Source of the DNA: Caryophanales bacterium UBA4100
GTDB taxonomy: Bacteria > Bacillota > Bacilli > Paenibacillales > UBA4045
Reading direction: 5' to 3'
Assembly: GCA_002383285.1 (NCBI GenBank)
Contig: DFXU01000093.1
Coordinates: 1 to 7,736 of the forward strand
DNA length: 7,736 nt
Part shown: positions 1-6,299 of the stretch, one piece after another
Numbering within the stretch: position 1 is the stretch's first letter
Layout: every line of letters starts with the position of its first letter
Notes under the pieces: model-generated
Told to the model about the DNA's origin: nothing
What the model saw: the letters and a program-made list of their open reading frames with translations, nothing else
The model's database searches: none
Made by a program: the position numbers and the translations under genes

Positions 1-11
1 TTTATAGCAAG

Positions 12-38
12 AAAAAAACACCAAAAAAATCAGTGTTT
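12..38 (-). terminator. Possible weak intrinsic terminator of the SDR operon
   Basis: Read on the minus strand, AAACAC (38-33) can pair with GTGTTT (21-16), followed by a run of seven T (18-12, partly within the stem). It lies about 75 nt past the SDR stop codon, the right side for ending that operon. The stem is only 6 bp and AT-rich, so this may be just A/T-rich spacer. No other terminator was seen in 1-110. Confidence 0.35.
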
Positions 39-110
39 ATAAGGGTTTATGTCGTTTTATTATACAGGATCGTTATGTTTTGGCGGGAATCCAGGATTAA
101 ACTAAGAGAA

Positions 111-905
111 TTAAACAGTCGGAATCGTTCCGCCATCAATTACATATTCGCTTCCAGTGATCGATGCCGCACGATCAGAAACCAAAAATGCCACTAGTTC
201 GGCAACTTCTTCTGGAAGTCCCGGACGACCAATCGGGATCCCGCCCAAAGAGTTCATTAATTGCTGCAGTGCACTTTCTCTGCTTCCTGTTTCTGTGGCA
301 ATTCGATCAATCAGCGCATCTGCAGCACTAGTCTGAATAAATCCAGGTGATAATGTGTTTATGCGTATGCCACATGGAGAAAACTCATTGGACAAGCCTT
401 TACTGTAGTTGGTAAGAGCAGCCTTCGCAGCGGCGTATGCCAATGTCGTTTCATAAAGTGGCAATCGACTTTGGATAGAAGTGAAATGAAGAATAACGCC
501 AGATCCCTTTTCTACCATCAGAGGTAATATTCCCCGATCTAGCCGAATAGCGGCGAGAAGATTCCAATTCAGAGCATGGACCCAGTCATCGTCAGTCAAG
601 ACTAGTGCTCCCCCCGGCGAAGTGGTCGACCCGCCGACACAATGAACCACAATATCTATACCGCCTAGACGTTCTTTTACCCCTTGAATAACCTTCGCAA
701 CCCCTTCTAGCGTTGTGATATCAGCTTGAATGAACAAATTCGATTCTGGAAATTCGGCACATACGGCACGGGCTGTTGTCATGACGGTTGCACCAGCAAT
801 AGAAAGTCTATTAACAACTGCTTGCCCCATCCCTTTCGTACCACCGGTTACGAGTACCTTTTTCCCTTCAAATTCTTTATAGGGATTTTCTAACCATTTA
901 CTCAT
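111..905 (-). CDS. SDR family NAD(P)-dependent oxidoreductase
   Basis: A 264-residue classical short-chain dehydrogenase/reductase, a soluble cytoplasmic NAD(P)(H)-linked alcohol/ketone oxidoreductase; its substrate cannot be told. Visible motifs are the cofactor loop TGGTKGMG (20-27), Asp62, VHCVGG (87-92) where most family members have NNAG, Asn115, Ser143 and YAAAK (Tyr157/Lys161), which complete the catalytic tetrad, then SPG (186-188) and IDGG (256-259). Length is normal and nothing is missing. An ATG at 920 extends the frame five codons, but the ribosome binding site GGAGG (917-913) lies inside that extension, 8 nt before the ATG at 905, so 905 is chosen. It lies 48 nt after the NTF2-like gene, probably in one transcript, opposite a LysR gene that likely regulates it. 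Confidence 0.93.
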   Translation of the reverse strand: MSKWLENPYKEFEGKKVLVTGGTKGMGQAVVNRLSIAGATVMTTARAVCAEFPESNLFIQADITTLEGVAKVIQGVKERLGGIDIVVHCVGGSTTSPGGALVLTDDDWVHALNWNLLAAIRLDRGILPLMVEKGSGVILHFTSIQSRLPLYETTLAYAAAKAALTNYSKGLSNEFSPCGIRINTLSPGFIQTSAADALIDRIATETGSRESALQQLMNSLGGIPIGRPGLPEEVAELVAFLVSDRAASITGSEYVIDGGTIPTV

Positions 906-953
906 TTTGTATTCCTCCATTTGAGATATCTAAAATTGTATTATTCAAAAATA

Positions 954-1289
954 TCACGAATCCGAGATCCGTAGCTTCGCAATCCGATTATTAAGTAAAG
1001 TAAAGCTAAAAACAAAATGGTACGGTCCTGCTGGGTAATCACCATTAATCTCAGTCGAAACCACATGTTCTGTTCCAGTAAAAGAATAACCCTTTGTTTC
1101 TACTTCCACCCTTGAGCCAATATATTCATTGTCACTCCAGCCTCTGATTGCAGCAATTCCATCAAACTGACGTTTATTGTCATTAAGAACCGCATCATCG
1201 GTAAAACAGGCAAGCATCGCCTCGATATCATGCTCGTTACTTTCAAAGACAAAATCCTGAATCACCTTAGGTAGCTGTAAATTATTCAA
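954..1289 (-). CDS. NTF2/SnoaL-like small protein (possible isomerase/hydrolase-type fold)
   Basis: A 111-residue single-domain protein that looks like the NTF2-like superfamily (SnoaL-like, PF12680-type). The N-terminal helix pattern with FESNEHDIEAMLACFTDDAV (about 14-33), then a conserved-looking G..AIRGW stretch (44-51) and beta-rich C-terminal half (EVETKGYSF, YHFVFSFTLLNNRIAKLRI), fit this cone-shaped alpha+beta fold. Such proteins bind small hydrophobic molecules in a pocket; some are isomerases or cyclases, many have unknown roles. The start is TTG at 1289, supported by GAGGAG (1304-1299) with 9-nt spacing; no better ATG is near. First gene of a two-gene minus-strand operon with the SDR, so both probably act on the same small metabolite (inference). 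The exact substrate is unknown. Confidence 0.8.
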   Translation of the reverse strand: MNNLQLPKVIQDFVFESNEHDIEAMLACFTDDAVLNDNKRQFDGIAAIRGWSDNEYIGSRVEVETKGYSFTGTEHVVSTEINGDYPAGPYHFVFSFTLLNNRIAKLRISDS

Positions 1290-1319
1290 ATTGGTTCACT
1301 CCTCACTTCCAAAATTTCT

Positions 1320-1325
1320 ATTGTA
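1320..1325 (-). promoter_or_regulatory. Candidate -10 box of the NTF2-SDR operon
   Basis: TACAAT on the minus strand (5 of 6 to TATAAT). It would start a transcript near 1313, a few bases before the GAGGAG ribosome binding site at 1304-1299. The hexamer 17 bp upstream (CGATTG, 1348-1343) is a poor -35, which would fit an activator-dependent promoter. Not proven. Confidence 0.35.
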
Positions 1326-1366
1326 GTGCCCCTGCAATATGACAATCGATCTGATATATATTGTAG
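1320..1366. promoter_or_regulatory. Candidate LysR-type operator in the divergent spacer
   Basis: The spacer between the NTF2-like gene and the LysR gene holds an inverted repeat ATTG-N11-CAAT (1320-1338), ACAAT at 1342-1346, and ATTGTAG at 1360-1366, an exact copy of ATTGTAG at 1320-1326 shifted by 40 bp. LysR-type regulators are known to bind dyads with T-N11-A character, usually at two adjacent sites between divergent genes. The ACAAT...ATTGT pair is centred about 40 bp upstream of the start predicted from the minus-strand -10 box, where an activation site would lie. Which half-sites form the real operator is inference. Confidence 0.45.
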
Positions 1367-1368
1367 AC

Positions 1369-1398
1369 TTGACCTCTATATAACGTCCAATGCATAAT
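1369..1398 (+). promoter_or_regulatory. Candidate sigma-A promoter of the LysR gene
   Basis: TTGACC (1369-1374) and CATAAT (1393-1398) are separated by 18 bp, each 5 of 6 to consensus. Transcription would start near 1405. The ATG at 1390 lies between the two boxes and so would not be in the message, which supports the downstream TTG start at 1444. Confidence 0.5.
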
Positions 1399-1443
1399 AA
1401 ATATATAATTAATAAATATTATTCATATAGAGAGGGTGTAACC

Positions 1444-2322
1444 TTGGAGCTCACACAATTGCATTATTTTATGAGCGTTGCAAAACTTCAGCATATGACC
1501 ATGGCAGCCAAAGCGCTCAGCATCTCCCAACCCGCTTTGAGCCATGCCATATCCAAGCTTGAAAGCGAATTGGGCGTACAATTATTTGAGCGTAACGGTA
1601 GGAATGTTAAGCTTAATAGATATGGAATAATGTTCTCGAAATGGATTGAACAAGCATTACAGAATATAGAGATCGGCAAACAGCAAATTGAAGAATGCTC
1701 AAATCCGGATACAGGTGTTATCTCCATATCCTATCTCAATATTCTTGGCGTTGATTTGGTACCTACCCTTGTAATGGAGTACCAGTTGAACCATCCTAGA
1801 GTTCGTTTTGAATTGACGCAAGGAAATCTAGGGGATATTGACGAACACTTGGAACAGGGTCTATCTGATTTAATGATTACTTCCAAAGAATCCGTCATGG
1901 ACAATCATCAATGGATTGTCATTAGAAAAATGCCTTTATACATTGTCGTCCCTTCTCAGCACCCCTTTGCGGATCGATACACTTTAAGTCTAGCCGAGCT
2001 TTCAGGGGAGTCCTTCATAGGTCTAAAAAACAATTGTGGATTGAAAGCCACAATCCTCTCCCGTTTTCTAAATACCGGTTTTATGCTGAATTCGACCTAT
2101 GATGCTGAGGATCTTATAACTGTTGCTGGATTTATAAAGGTAGGGCTAGGTGTATCTGTTCTTCCCAAAACATTAGGGTTGATGCTGGAAGGACTGGTTT
2201 GGATTCCGATTACAGATGAGGGCTGGTTCTGGGAGATTGGAATGAAATGGCGAATAGACCGTTATGTATCCCCGGCAGCCAAACGATTTGTCGAATATAT
2301 CGAGCTTTTATCTTCACAGTAA
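1444..2322 (+). CDS. LysR-family transcriptional regulator
   Basis: A 292-residue LysR-type regulator of standard length. The N-terminal winged helix-turn-helix covers about 1-60: LHYFMSVAKLQHMTMAAKAL, SISQPALSHAISKLESELGV and QLFER are hallmark stretches. The effector-binding domain follows, about 90-292, with the usual VISISYLNILG, VPTLVMEY and GLGVSVLPK patterns. The frame is open upstream to an ATG at 1390, but that extension (NKYIINKYYSYREGV) is unlike the family. The TTG at 1444 begins MELTQLHYF, the classic LysR start, and has AGGGTG (1433-1438) 5 nt before it. It is transcribed away from the NTF2-SDR operon and likely controls it and itself. The inducer is unknown. Confidence 0.93.
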   Translation: MELTQLHYFMSVAKLQHMTMAAKALSISQPALSHAISKLESELGVQLFERNGRNVKLNRYGIMFSKWIEQALQNIEIGKQQIEECSNPDTGVISISYLNILGVDLVPTLVMEYQLNHPRVRFELTQGNLGDIDEHLEQGLSDLMITSKESVMDNHQWIVIRKMPLYIVVPSQHPFADRYTLSLAELSGESFIGLKNNCGLKATILSRFLNTGFMLNSTYDAEDLITVAGFIKVGLGVSVLPKTLGLMLEGLVWIPITDEGWFWEIGMKWRIDRYVSPAAKRFVEYIELLSSQ

Positions 2323-2448
2323 TATCACTGTCGTTTGAGTTGGTATGGCGAATATTAGTGGGAATCATGTTCCTGATTATATGCTGACGAGGTTTACTCG
2401 AGGAGGCTCTTAGCGGTAGATTCAGACACCTTGTTCCACCACTTCGCT

Positions 2449-2519
2449 CCATCCGCGCGGATCGAACTGCTGACCTCTTGCATGCCATACAAACGCACTC
2501 CCAACTGAGCTAAGCCGCC
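2449..2519 (-). pseudogene. Decayed tRNA-Ala (anticodon GGC) remnant
   Basis: On the minus strand from 2519 the sequence runs as a tRNA for about 60 nt: 5' acceptor strand GGCGGCT, TA, D-arm GCTC-AGTTGGGA-GTGC, anticodon loop ATGGCAT (2488-2482, anticodon GGC = alanine) on a stem with two G-U pairs, variable loop AGGTC and T-loop TTCGATC (2466-2460). It then fails. The 3' side of the T-stem reads CGCGC where CTGCT would be needed to pair with AGCAG, and no partner for the acceptor strand nor a CCA end is found. D-stem position 23 is also mismatched (T opposite T), and the 5' acceptor lacks the G3-U70 alanine identity pair. I read this as a non-functional remnant 44 nt past rlmD, not a working tRNA. 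Confidence 0.7.
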
Positions 2520-2563
2520 TACTAACACAAACAAAACTTTTGAGCAATCCTGTCACATCTCAT

Positions 2564-3955
2564 TTATTGATTTAGAACCATCAATATTACACACTCCACA
2601 TGCACCGTATGCGGGAACATATCCACCGGCTGCACCTCAACGGTACGGAAGCCGCCGTCCTCGAGCACGCGCAGGTCGCGAGCTAGTGTCGCCGGGTTGC
2701 ACGACACATACACGACCCGCTCCGGCTGCATCGCGATGATCGCGTCGAGCAACGCCTGATCACAGCCCTTGCGCGGCGGATCCACGACGACAACGTCGCT
2801 ACGAATGCCTTGCTCCTGCCAACGCGGCATGACTTCCTCCGCCGCTCCAACAACGAACTCTACGTTGCTGATTCCGTTCAGCTCCGCATTCTTCCGAGCA
2901 TCCTCGATCGCCTCGGGTACGATTTCCACACCGTATACCCGCTTCGCCTGCTGAGCCAAGAACAATGAGATCGTCCCGATTCCACAATAGGCATCGATCA
3001 CGGTTTCCACACCGTTCAGCTCCGCATATTCCAGCGCTTTCCCATACAACACTTCCGTCTGCACAGGGTTCACTTGATAGAAGGAGCGAGCCGATATTGC
3101 AAATCGAACGTCTCCTATCGAATCATAGATGACCTCATCTCCCCACAGCACCTTGGTCTTCCGACCAAAGATCACGTTCGTCTTCTCCCGATTCACGTTC
3201 ATACAGATACTCGCCACGCCAGGTACAGCAGCCAATATACCTTCAACAAGCTCCTCCGAATGCGGAAGCTTGTCCCCATTAACCACCAACACCACCATGA
3301 TCTCTCCGGTGGAGAATCCAACTCTTACCACAACATGCCGCAGTAATCCAGAACTCCGTTCTTCATCATAAGCCGTGACACCTAACCTAGCAGCGATCCG
3401 TCGCACTTCCTGCACAATCGTATTCGTATCATCATGCTGAATCAGACATTCATTCATATCTATTATCCGGTGGCTACCTGTTGCATAGAAACCCGCAACT
3501 AACCCACCCTCACTATTACCGAGAGGCACCTGTGCCTTATTCCTATAATTCCAGGGATCACTCATGCCCAATGCTGGATGAACGATAATTCCATCCATGT
3601 TTAGCTTCCCAATCCGCGCCAGACTATCCACAACAGATTGCCTTTTCCATACCAATTGCCCCTCGTATGACAGATGCTGCAGCTGACAACCACCGCACTG
3701 CTTGTACACCGCACATGGTGGCTCCACTCGATCCGCGCTCGGCTCCAGCACCTCCAGCAGCTTGGCGTAGCCGAACTGCTTCTTCAGCTTCAGCACCTTG
3801 ACGCGGACCTTCTCGCCCGGCAGCGCCCCCTGAACGAATAGGGTAAAGCCCTCAACCCGGCCTACCCCTTCACCTTCATGACCTATTCCTATGATGTCCG
3901 CGACATACTCACCGTTCTTGACGACGGGGGAGGCGGTATTAAATTCTTCTGCCAT
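2564..3955 (-). CDS. rlmD: 23S rRNA (uracil-C5)-methyltransferase, RlmD/RlmCD type (YefA-like)
   Basis: A 463-residue SAM-dependent RNA methyltransferase that makes 5-methyluridine in 23S rRNA (U1939 for RlmD; the B. subtilis relative RlmCD/YefA also modifies U747). Domains: an N-terminal TRAM RNA-binding domain (about 11-70); an Fe-S motif with Cys81, Cys87, Cys90 and probably Cys170 (the first three match E. coli RumA numbering); a central RNA-binding region; and a Rossmann methylase fold with FYQVNP (292-297), SAM-loop DAYCGIGT (321-328), DPPRKG (392-397), nucleophile Cys419 in SCNPATLARDL, and Glu454 near the C-terminus. Complete. Start: ATG at 3955; AAGGAG (3974-3969) is 13 nt away, so TTG at 3964 (4-nt spacing) is an alternative, and the longer frame to 4024 would run into dgkB. 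Third gene of the cbiX-dgkB-rlmD operon. Confidence 0.93.
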   Translation of the reverse strand: MAEEFNTASPVVKNGEYVADIIGIGHEGEGVGRVEGFTLFVQGALPGEKVRVKVLKLKKQFGYAKLLEVLEPSADRVEPPCAVYKQCGGCQLQHLSYEGQLVWKRQSVVDSLARIGKLNMDGIIVHPALGMSDPWNYRNKAQVPLGNSEGGLVAGFYATGSHRIIDMNECLIQHDDTNTIVQEVRRIAARLGVTAYDEERSSGLLRHVVVRVGFSTGEIMVVLVVNGDKLPHSEELVEGILAAVPGVASICMNVNREKTNVIFGRKTKVLWGDEVIYDSIGDVRFAISARSFYQVNPVQTEVLYGKALEYAELNGVETVIDAYCGIGTISLFLAQQAKRVYGVEIVPEAIEDARKNAELNGISNVEFVVGAAEEVMPRWQEQGIRSDVVVVDPPRKGCDQALLDAIIAMQPERVVYVSCNPATLARDLRVLEDGGFRTVEVQPVDMFPHTVHVECVILMVLNQ

Positions 3956-3983
3956 AATATGCAATATGCTCCTTCGCACTACA

Positions 3984-4898
3984 CTACTTATCCTTATAGC
4001 TCGATATCCCGGTTTCATCCACAATAATATCCAGATGCGACGGCAGCACCTTGAATTTCACCGGCATCGTTCCGCCAAACTCACCATCCAGATTCAACTG
4101 AACGTAGTCCTGTGCTGTAATCTGCACCTCACTGGTTCGAAAGTAGATCACATGCTCATCGTTAATATGCTCGCCACGCAGCGCCATCGAAGCGATTCGT
4201 AGAAATTCAGCAAGATTACACTTGCGTAGGATGAGAACATCGAGTAATCCATCATCGAGACTAGCAAGCGGAGCGAGCTTCTCGAAGCCGCCAACCGAGT
4301 TGCTGTTAGCAACTAGGAATAGCATGACATGCTCCTTCACTTCGTACTCAGCGGATTTCACATGCAATTCAATAGGACGGAGTCTTGGTAGCTTCTCCAA
4401 TCCCTTCATATAATAAGCGAGCTGACCGATCATTGTCTTCAGCTTGCTAGGCACCTCGTAGGTGAGCTCAGTCATTGAACCCCCGCCAGCAATATTAATA
4501 AAGTACCGCTGATTCGCCTTCCCCACATCGATAGCGCGGGTATTCTGAGCGACGATAAGATCACAGGCAAACTCCCAATACTTCGGAATCCCCAGCGCTC
4601 TAGCGAAATCATTCGTAGTCCCTACCGGAATAATTCCAAGCTTCGGACGATTCTCCTTCTCAGCCATACCGTTAATCACTTCATTCAGTGTTCCGTCGCC
4701 GCCTGCAGCAATAATAATATCAAAGCCCCGTTCGACTGCATCCGCAGCTGCGAGTACCCCATCACCTTCACCAATCGTAGCATGCGTTGATGTCTCAATG
4801 CCACCCTGCTCGAGTCGTTGGAGAATTTCAGGCAGCCTTCTCTTCATTTCCTCCCGACCCGATGTCGGATTATAAATTAACCTTGCACGTATACCCAT
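3984..4898 (-). CDS. dgkB: Diacylglycerol kinase DgkB (YegS/LCB5-type lipid kinase)
   Basis: A 304-residue soluble lipid kinase that phosphorylates diacylglycerol at the inner face of the membrane, returning to phosphatidate the diacylglycerol released during lipoteichoic acid synthesis (established for Gram-positive DgkB). The DAGK catalytic domain shows YNPTSG (9-14), the nucleotide-binding loop AAGGDGTLNEVI (64-75, Asp68), GTTNDFARALGIP and DVGKAN. The C-terminal half carries FINIAGGGS, VANSNSVGGFEKLAPLASLD and LNLDGEFGG, whose Glu corresponds to the proposed general base. The start ATG at 4898 gives MGIRARLIYNPTSGR, like known DgkB. It lies 1 nt after the cbiX stop, with GGTGAT just ahead; ATG at 4910 or GTG at 4907 would overlap cbiX slightly. 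Probably translationally coupled to cbiX. Confidence 0.93.
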   Translation of the reverse strand: MGIRARLIYNPTSGREEMKRRLPEILQRLEQGGIETSTHATIGEGDGVLAAADAVERGFDIIIAAGGDGTLNEVINGMAEKENRPKLGIIPVGTTNDFARALGIPKYWEFACDLIVAQNTRAIDVGKANQRYFINIAGGGSMTELTYEVPSKLKTMIGQLAYYMKGLEKLPRLRPIELHVKSAEYEVKEHVMLFLVANSNSVGGFEKLAPLASLDDGLLDVLILRKCNLAEFLRIASMALRGEHINDEHVIYFRTSEVQITAQDYVQLNLDGEFGGTMPVKFKVLPSHLDIIVDETGISSYKDK

Positions 4899-4899
4899 A

Positions 4900-5691
4900 T
4901 TAATCACCATCGCCCATAATTGTATGATACATAAGCCCAATTCTTCGTTCCATCCATCGTGAGATGTGTGGACTTGGTAGGAGCGTTGCTCCCGAATAAC
5001 GATACGTAAAGCCTTCAAACCGTTCAGGAATTACCTTAGTTGTAAAGTATCCAGCGCTCAGAAACAATGGTGCAATGATCACATCTAAATCAGGTTGGCG
5101 TTTCCTCCATGCCGTCAGCTTACAGCTAGCTTGATTCGGTAATAGCATTACCGTCTCAACAGCTGCATAACCCCCGATGGCTTGCACCTGCTGTGCCAAA
5201 CTCTTCAAGCCCTGCCGCCATCGTCCATGAAAGCCCTTCTCCTTACTGCCATGCCCTACTAATAGCACAAACTCCCTCTCAGGAGCTATCGACAGAGGAA
5301 GAAGCTTATCCACAAGGAGCTGTGCAATCTCTGGATCATCATCGATAGGTGCACATAGATGTACCCTGCTAGTAATATGGAACTTCTCAAGATCGGTTTC
5401 CAGATCAGGCTCAGCCTTCACACCTAACGCCCAGCTAATCTCATCGATGTGGGTGCTGCCAGAGGAGACGAACAGCGGGACAACGATCATATCGGTCACA
5501 CCACTCTGCTCCAGTCGATCTATCCCATCCTGAATGAGACTGCCCTCCACTAATTCAAGGAATGAGCATTCAACAGGTGCATCAGTCATTCGTTCTGGCA
5601 GAACCACGTCAGCAACAGCATCTCGAACGAGCTTAACCCATTCCTCATTGCGCGAACCATGACTAATGATCAGCACACCCAGCTTACTCAT
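4900..5691 (-). CDS. Sirohydrochlorin chelatase-family protein (CbiX/SirB)
   Basis: A 263-residue protein with two tandem CbiX-type chelatase repeats. Members insert Co2+ or Fe2+ into sirohydrochlorin in cobalamin or siroheme synthesis. Repeat 1 (about 1-125) keeps ISHGSRN with His11, FLELVEGSL with Glu46, and VPLFVSSGSTHIDEI with His81, the expected metal ligands. Repeat 2 (about 140-263) keeps VGHGSKE with His147, but at the site matching His81 it reads APLFLSAGYFTTKVIP without histidine, so metal handling probably belongs to repeat 1. Start ATG at 5691 has GGAGG (5702-5698) at 6-nt spacing. First gene of the operon with dgkB and rlmD; no other tetrapyrrole gene lies in the window. Whether it serves cobalt or iron insertion, or another role, cannot be told. 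Confidence 0.85.
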   Translation of the reverse strand: MSKLGVLIISHGSRNEEWVKLVRDAVADVVLPERMTDAPVECSFLELVEGSLIQDGIDRLEQSGVTDMIVVPLFVSSGSTHIDEISWALGVKAEPDLETDLEKFHITSRVHLCAPIDDDPEIAQLLVDKLLPLSIAPEREFVLLVGHGSKEKGFHGRWRQGLKSLAQQVQAIGGYAAVETVMLLPNQASCKLTAWRKRQPDLDVIIAPLFLSAGYFTTKVIPERFEGFTYRYSGATLLPSPHISRWMERRIGLMYHTIMGDGD

Positions 5692-5716
5692 CTTATTCCT
5701 CCGAACAATCCTTCAT

Positions 5717-5722
5717 ATTATA
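5717..5722 (-). promoter_or_regulatory. Candidate -10 box of the cbiX-dgkB-rlmD operon
   Basis: A perfect TATAAT on the minus strand, 26 nt before the start codon and about 14 nt before its GGAGG. No good -35 is seen at 16-18 bp (AACTT-like sequence only). The 127-bp gap after yerC suggests an own promoter, though read-through from yerC is also possible since I see no convincing terminator; the A8 tract at 5748-5755 (T8 on the minus strand) has no proper stem before it. Confidence 0.4.
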
Positions 5723-5818
5723 ACGAATCAGATCCATTTAAGTTGCTAAAAAAAAGGCCCCGCAATATACTCTCACGTTCGCCCATTGTGTTAGTTTATG
5801 ATATTCGTGGACATCCGA

Positions 5819-6109
5819 TTACTTGCCAATGCGGTCTAACGTCATTTTATACCCATCGTTCCCATAATTCAAACAGCGCTTCACCCGTGATATCGTTGCG
5901 GTGCTAGCACCGGTTTCGGCCTCAATCTGATTATAAGTGCTTCCCTTGCCGAGCATTCTAGCAACCTCAAGCCGTTGAGAGAGAGATTGAATTTCATTAA
6001 CGGTACATAAATCATCGAAAAAAATATAACATTCCTCCACGCTCTTCAACGTAAGAATCGCTTCGAATAGCTGATCAATCGCCTTGTCGTTAAGTTTCTT
6101 GATTTGCAT
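5819..6109 (-). CDS. yerC: YerC/YecD family TrpR-related DNA-binding protein
   Basis: A 96-residue small helical protein of the TrpR superfamily, closely resembling B. subtilis YerC as I remember it over nearly the whole length: ECYIFFDDLCTVNEIQSL (about 26-43), QRLEVARMLGKGSTYNQIEAE (45-65) and the recognition-helix region TGASTATISRVKRCLNYGND (66-85). The helix-turn-helix covers about 45-80. It is presumably a cytoplasmic sequence-specific regulator; its ligand and targets are not established to my knowledge, and tryptophan binding should not be assumed. Start ATG at 6109 follows AAAAGGGTG (6123-6115) with about 5-nt spacing. It has its own sigma-A promoter at 6216-6188. It sits just upstream of the cbiX operon on the same strand and divergent from the basic-tail protein gene. 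Confidence 0.93.
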   Translation of the reverse strand: MQIKKLNDKAIDQLFEAILTLKSVEECYIFFDDLCTVNEIQSLSQRLEVARMLGKGSTYNQIEAETGASTATISRVKRCLNYGNDGYKMTLDRIGK

Positions 6110-6187
6110 GGATTCACCCTTTTCCGTATATGTAGGCTTGAATTGAATTTATGGAGTTGCGGTATCACAACGATATTCTTTCTCATT

Positions 6188-6216
6188 ATTTTACTTTAAT
6201 TCTGCAATGTTTTCAA
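6188..6216 (-). promoter_or_regulatory. Sigma-A promoter of yerC
   Basis: On the minus strand, TTGAAA (6216-6211) and TAAAAT (6193-6188) are exactly 17 bp apart, each 5 of 6 to consensus. Transcription would start near 6181, leaving a leader of about 70 nt before the yerC start. This is the best promoter match in the window. Confidence 0.65.
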
Positions 6217-6271
6217 GCGGTGAATGGTTAATGTCCCATGACAAACGTCCAATCCGAGATTAGGCATCTTA

Positions 6272-6280
6272 CATAGGATA
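6272..6280 (+). promoter_or_regulatory. Possible mother-cell sporulation (SigE/SigK-like) -10 element
   Basis: CATAGGATA matches the known SigK -10 pattern CATANNNTA, and its first eight bases match the SigE pattern CATANNNT. It would start a transcript near 6286, just before the AAAAGGA site at 6291-6297. No AC (SigK) or good ATA-type (SigE) -35 is found at the right distance, so this is weak and rests partly on the coat-like look of the gene. Confidence 0.25.
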
Positions 6281-6299
6281 TATAAAAAATAAAAGGATC

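Noticed and set aside
1390..1443. N-terminal extension of the LysR protein from ATG 1390
   Set aside because: The ATG lies between the -35 and -10 boxes of the predicted promoter and the extra residues do not look like the family; TTG 1444 has a proper ribosome binding site.
2210..2488. Minus-strand open frame of 92 codons across the end of the LysR gene and the tRNA remnant
   Set aside because: No recognisable protein pattern; it overlaps a real gene in antisense and the tRNA-like sequence.
3891..4202. Plus-strand open frame opposite the rlmD/dgkB junction
   Set aside because: Antisense to two well-supported genes and no family resemblance.
5748..5775. Possible terminator after yerC (GGGGCC followed by T8 on the minus strand)
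   Set aside because: No stem of adequate length precedes the T-run; only 3-4 bp can pair.
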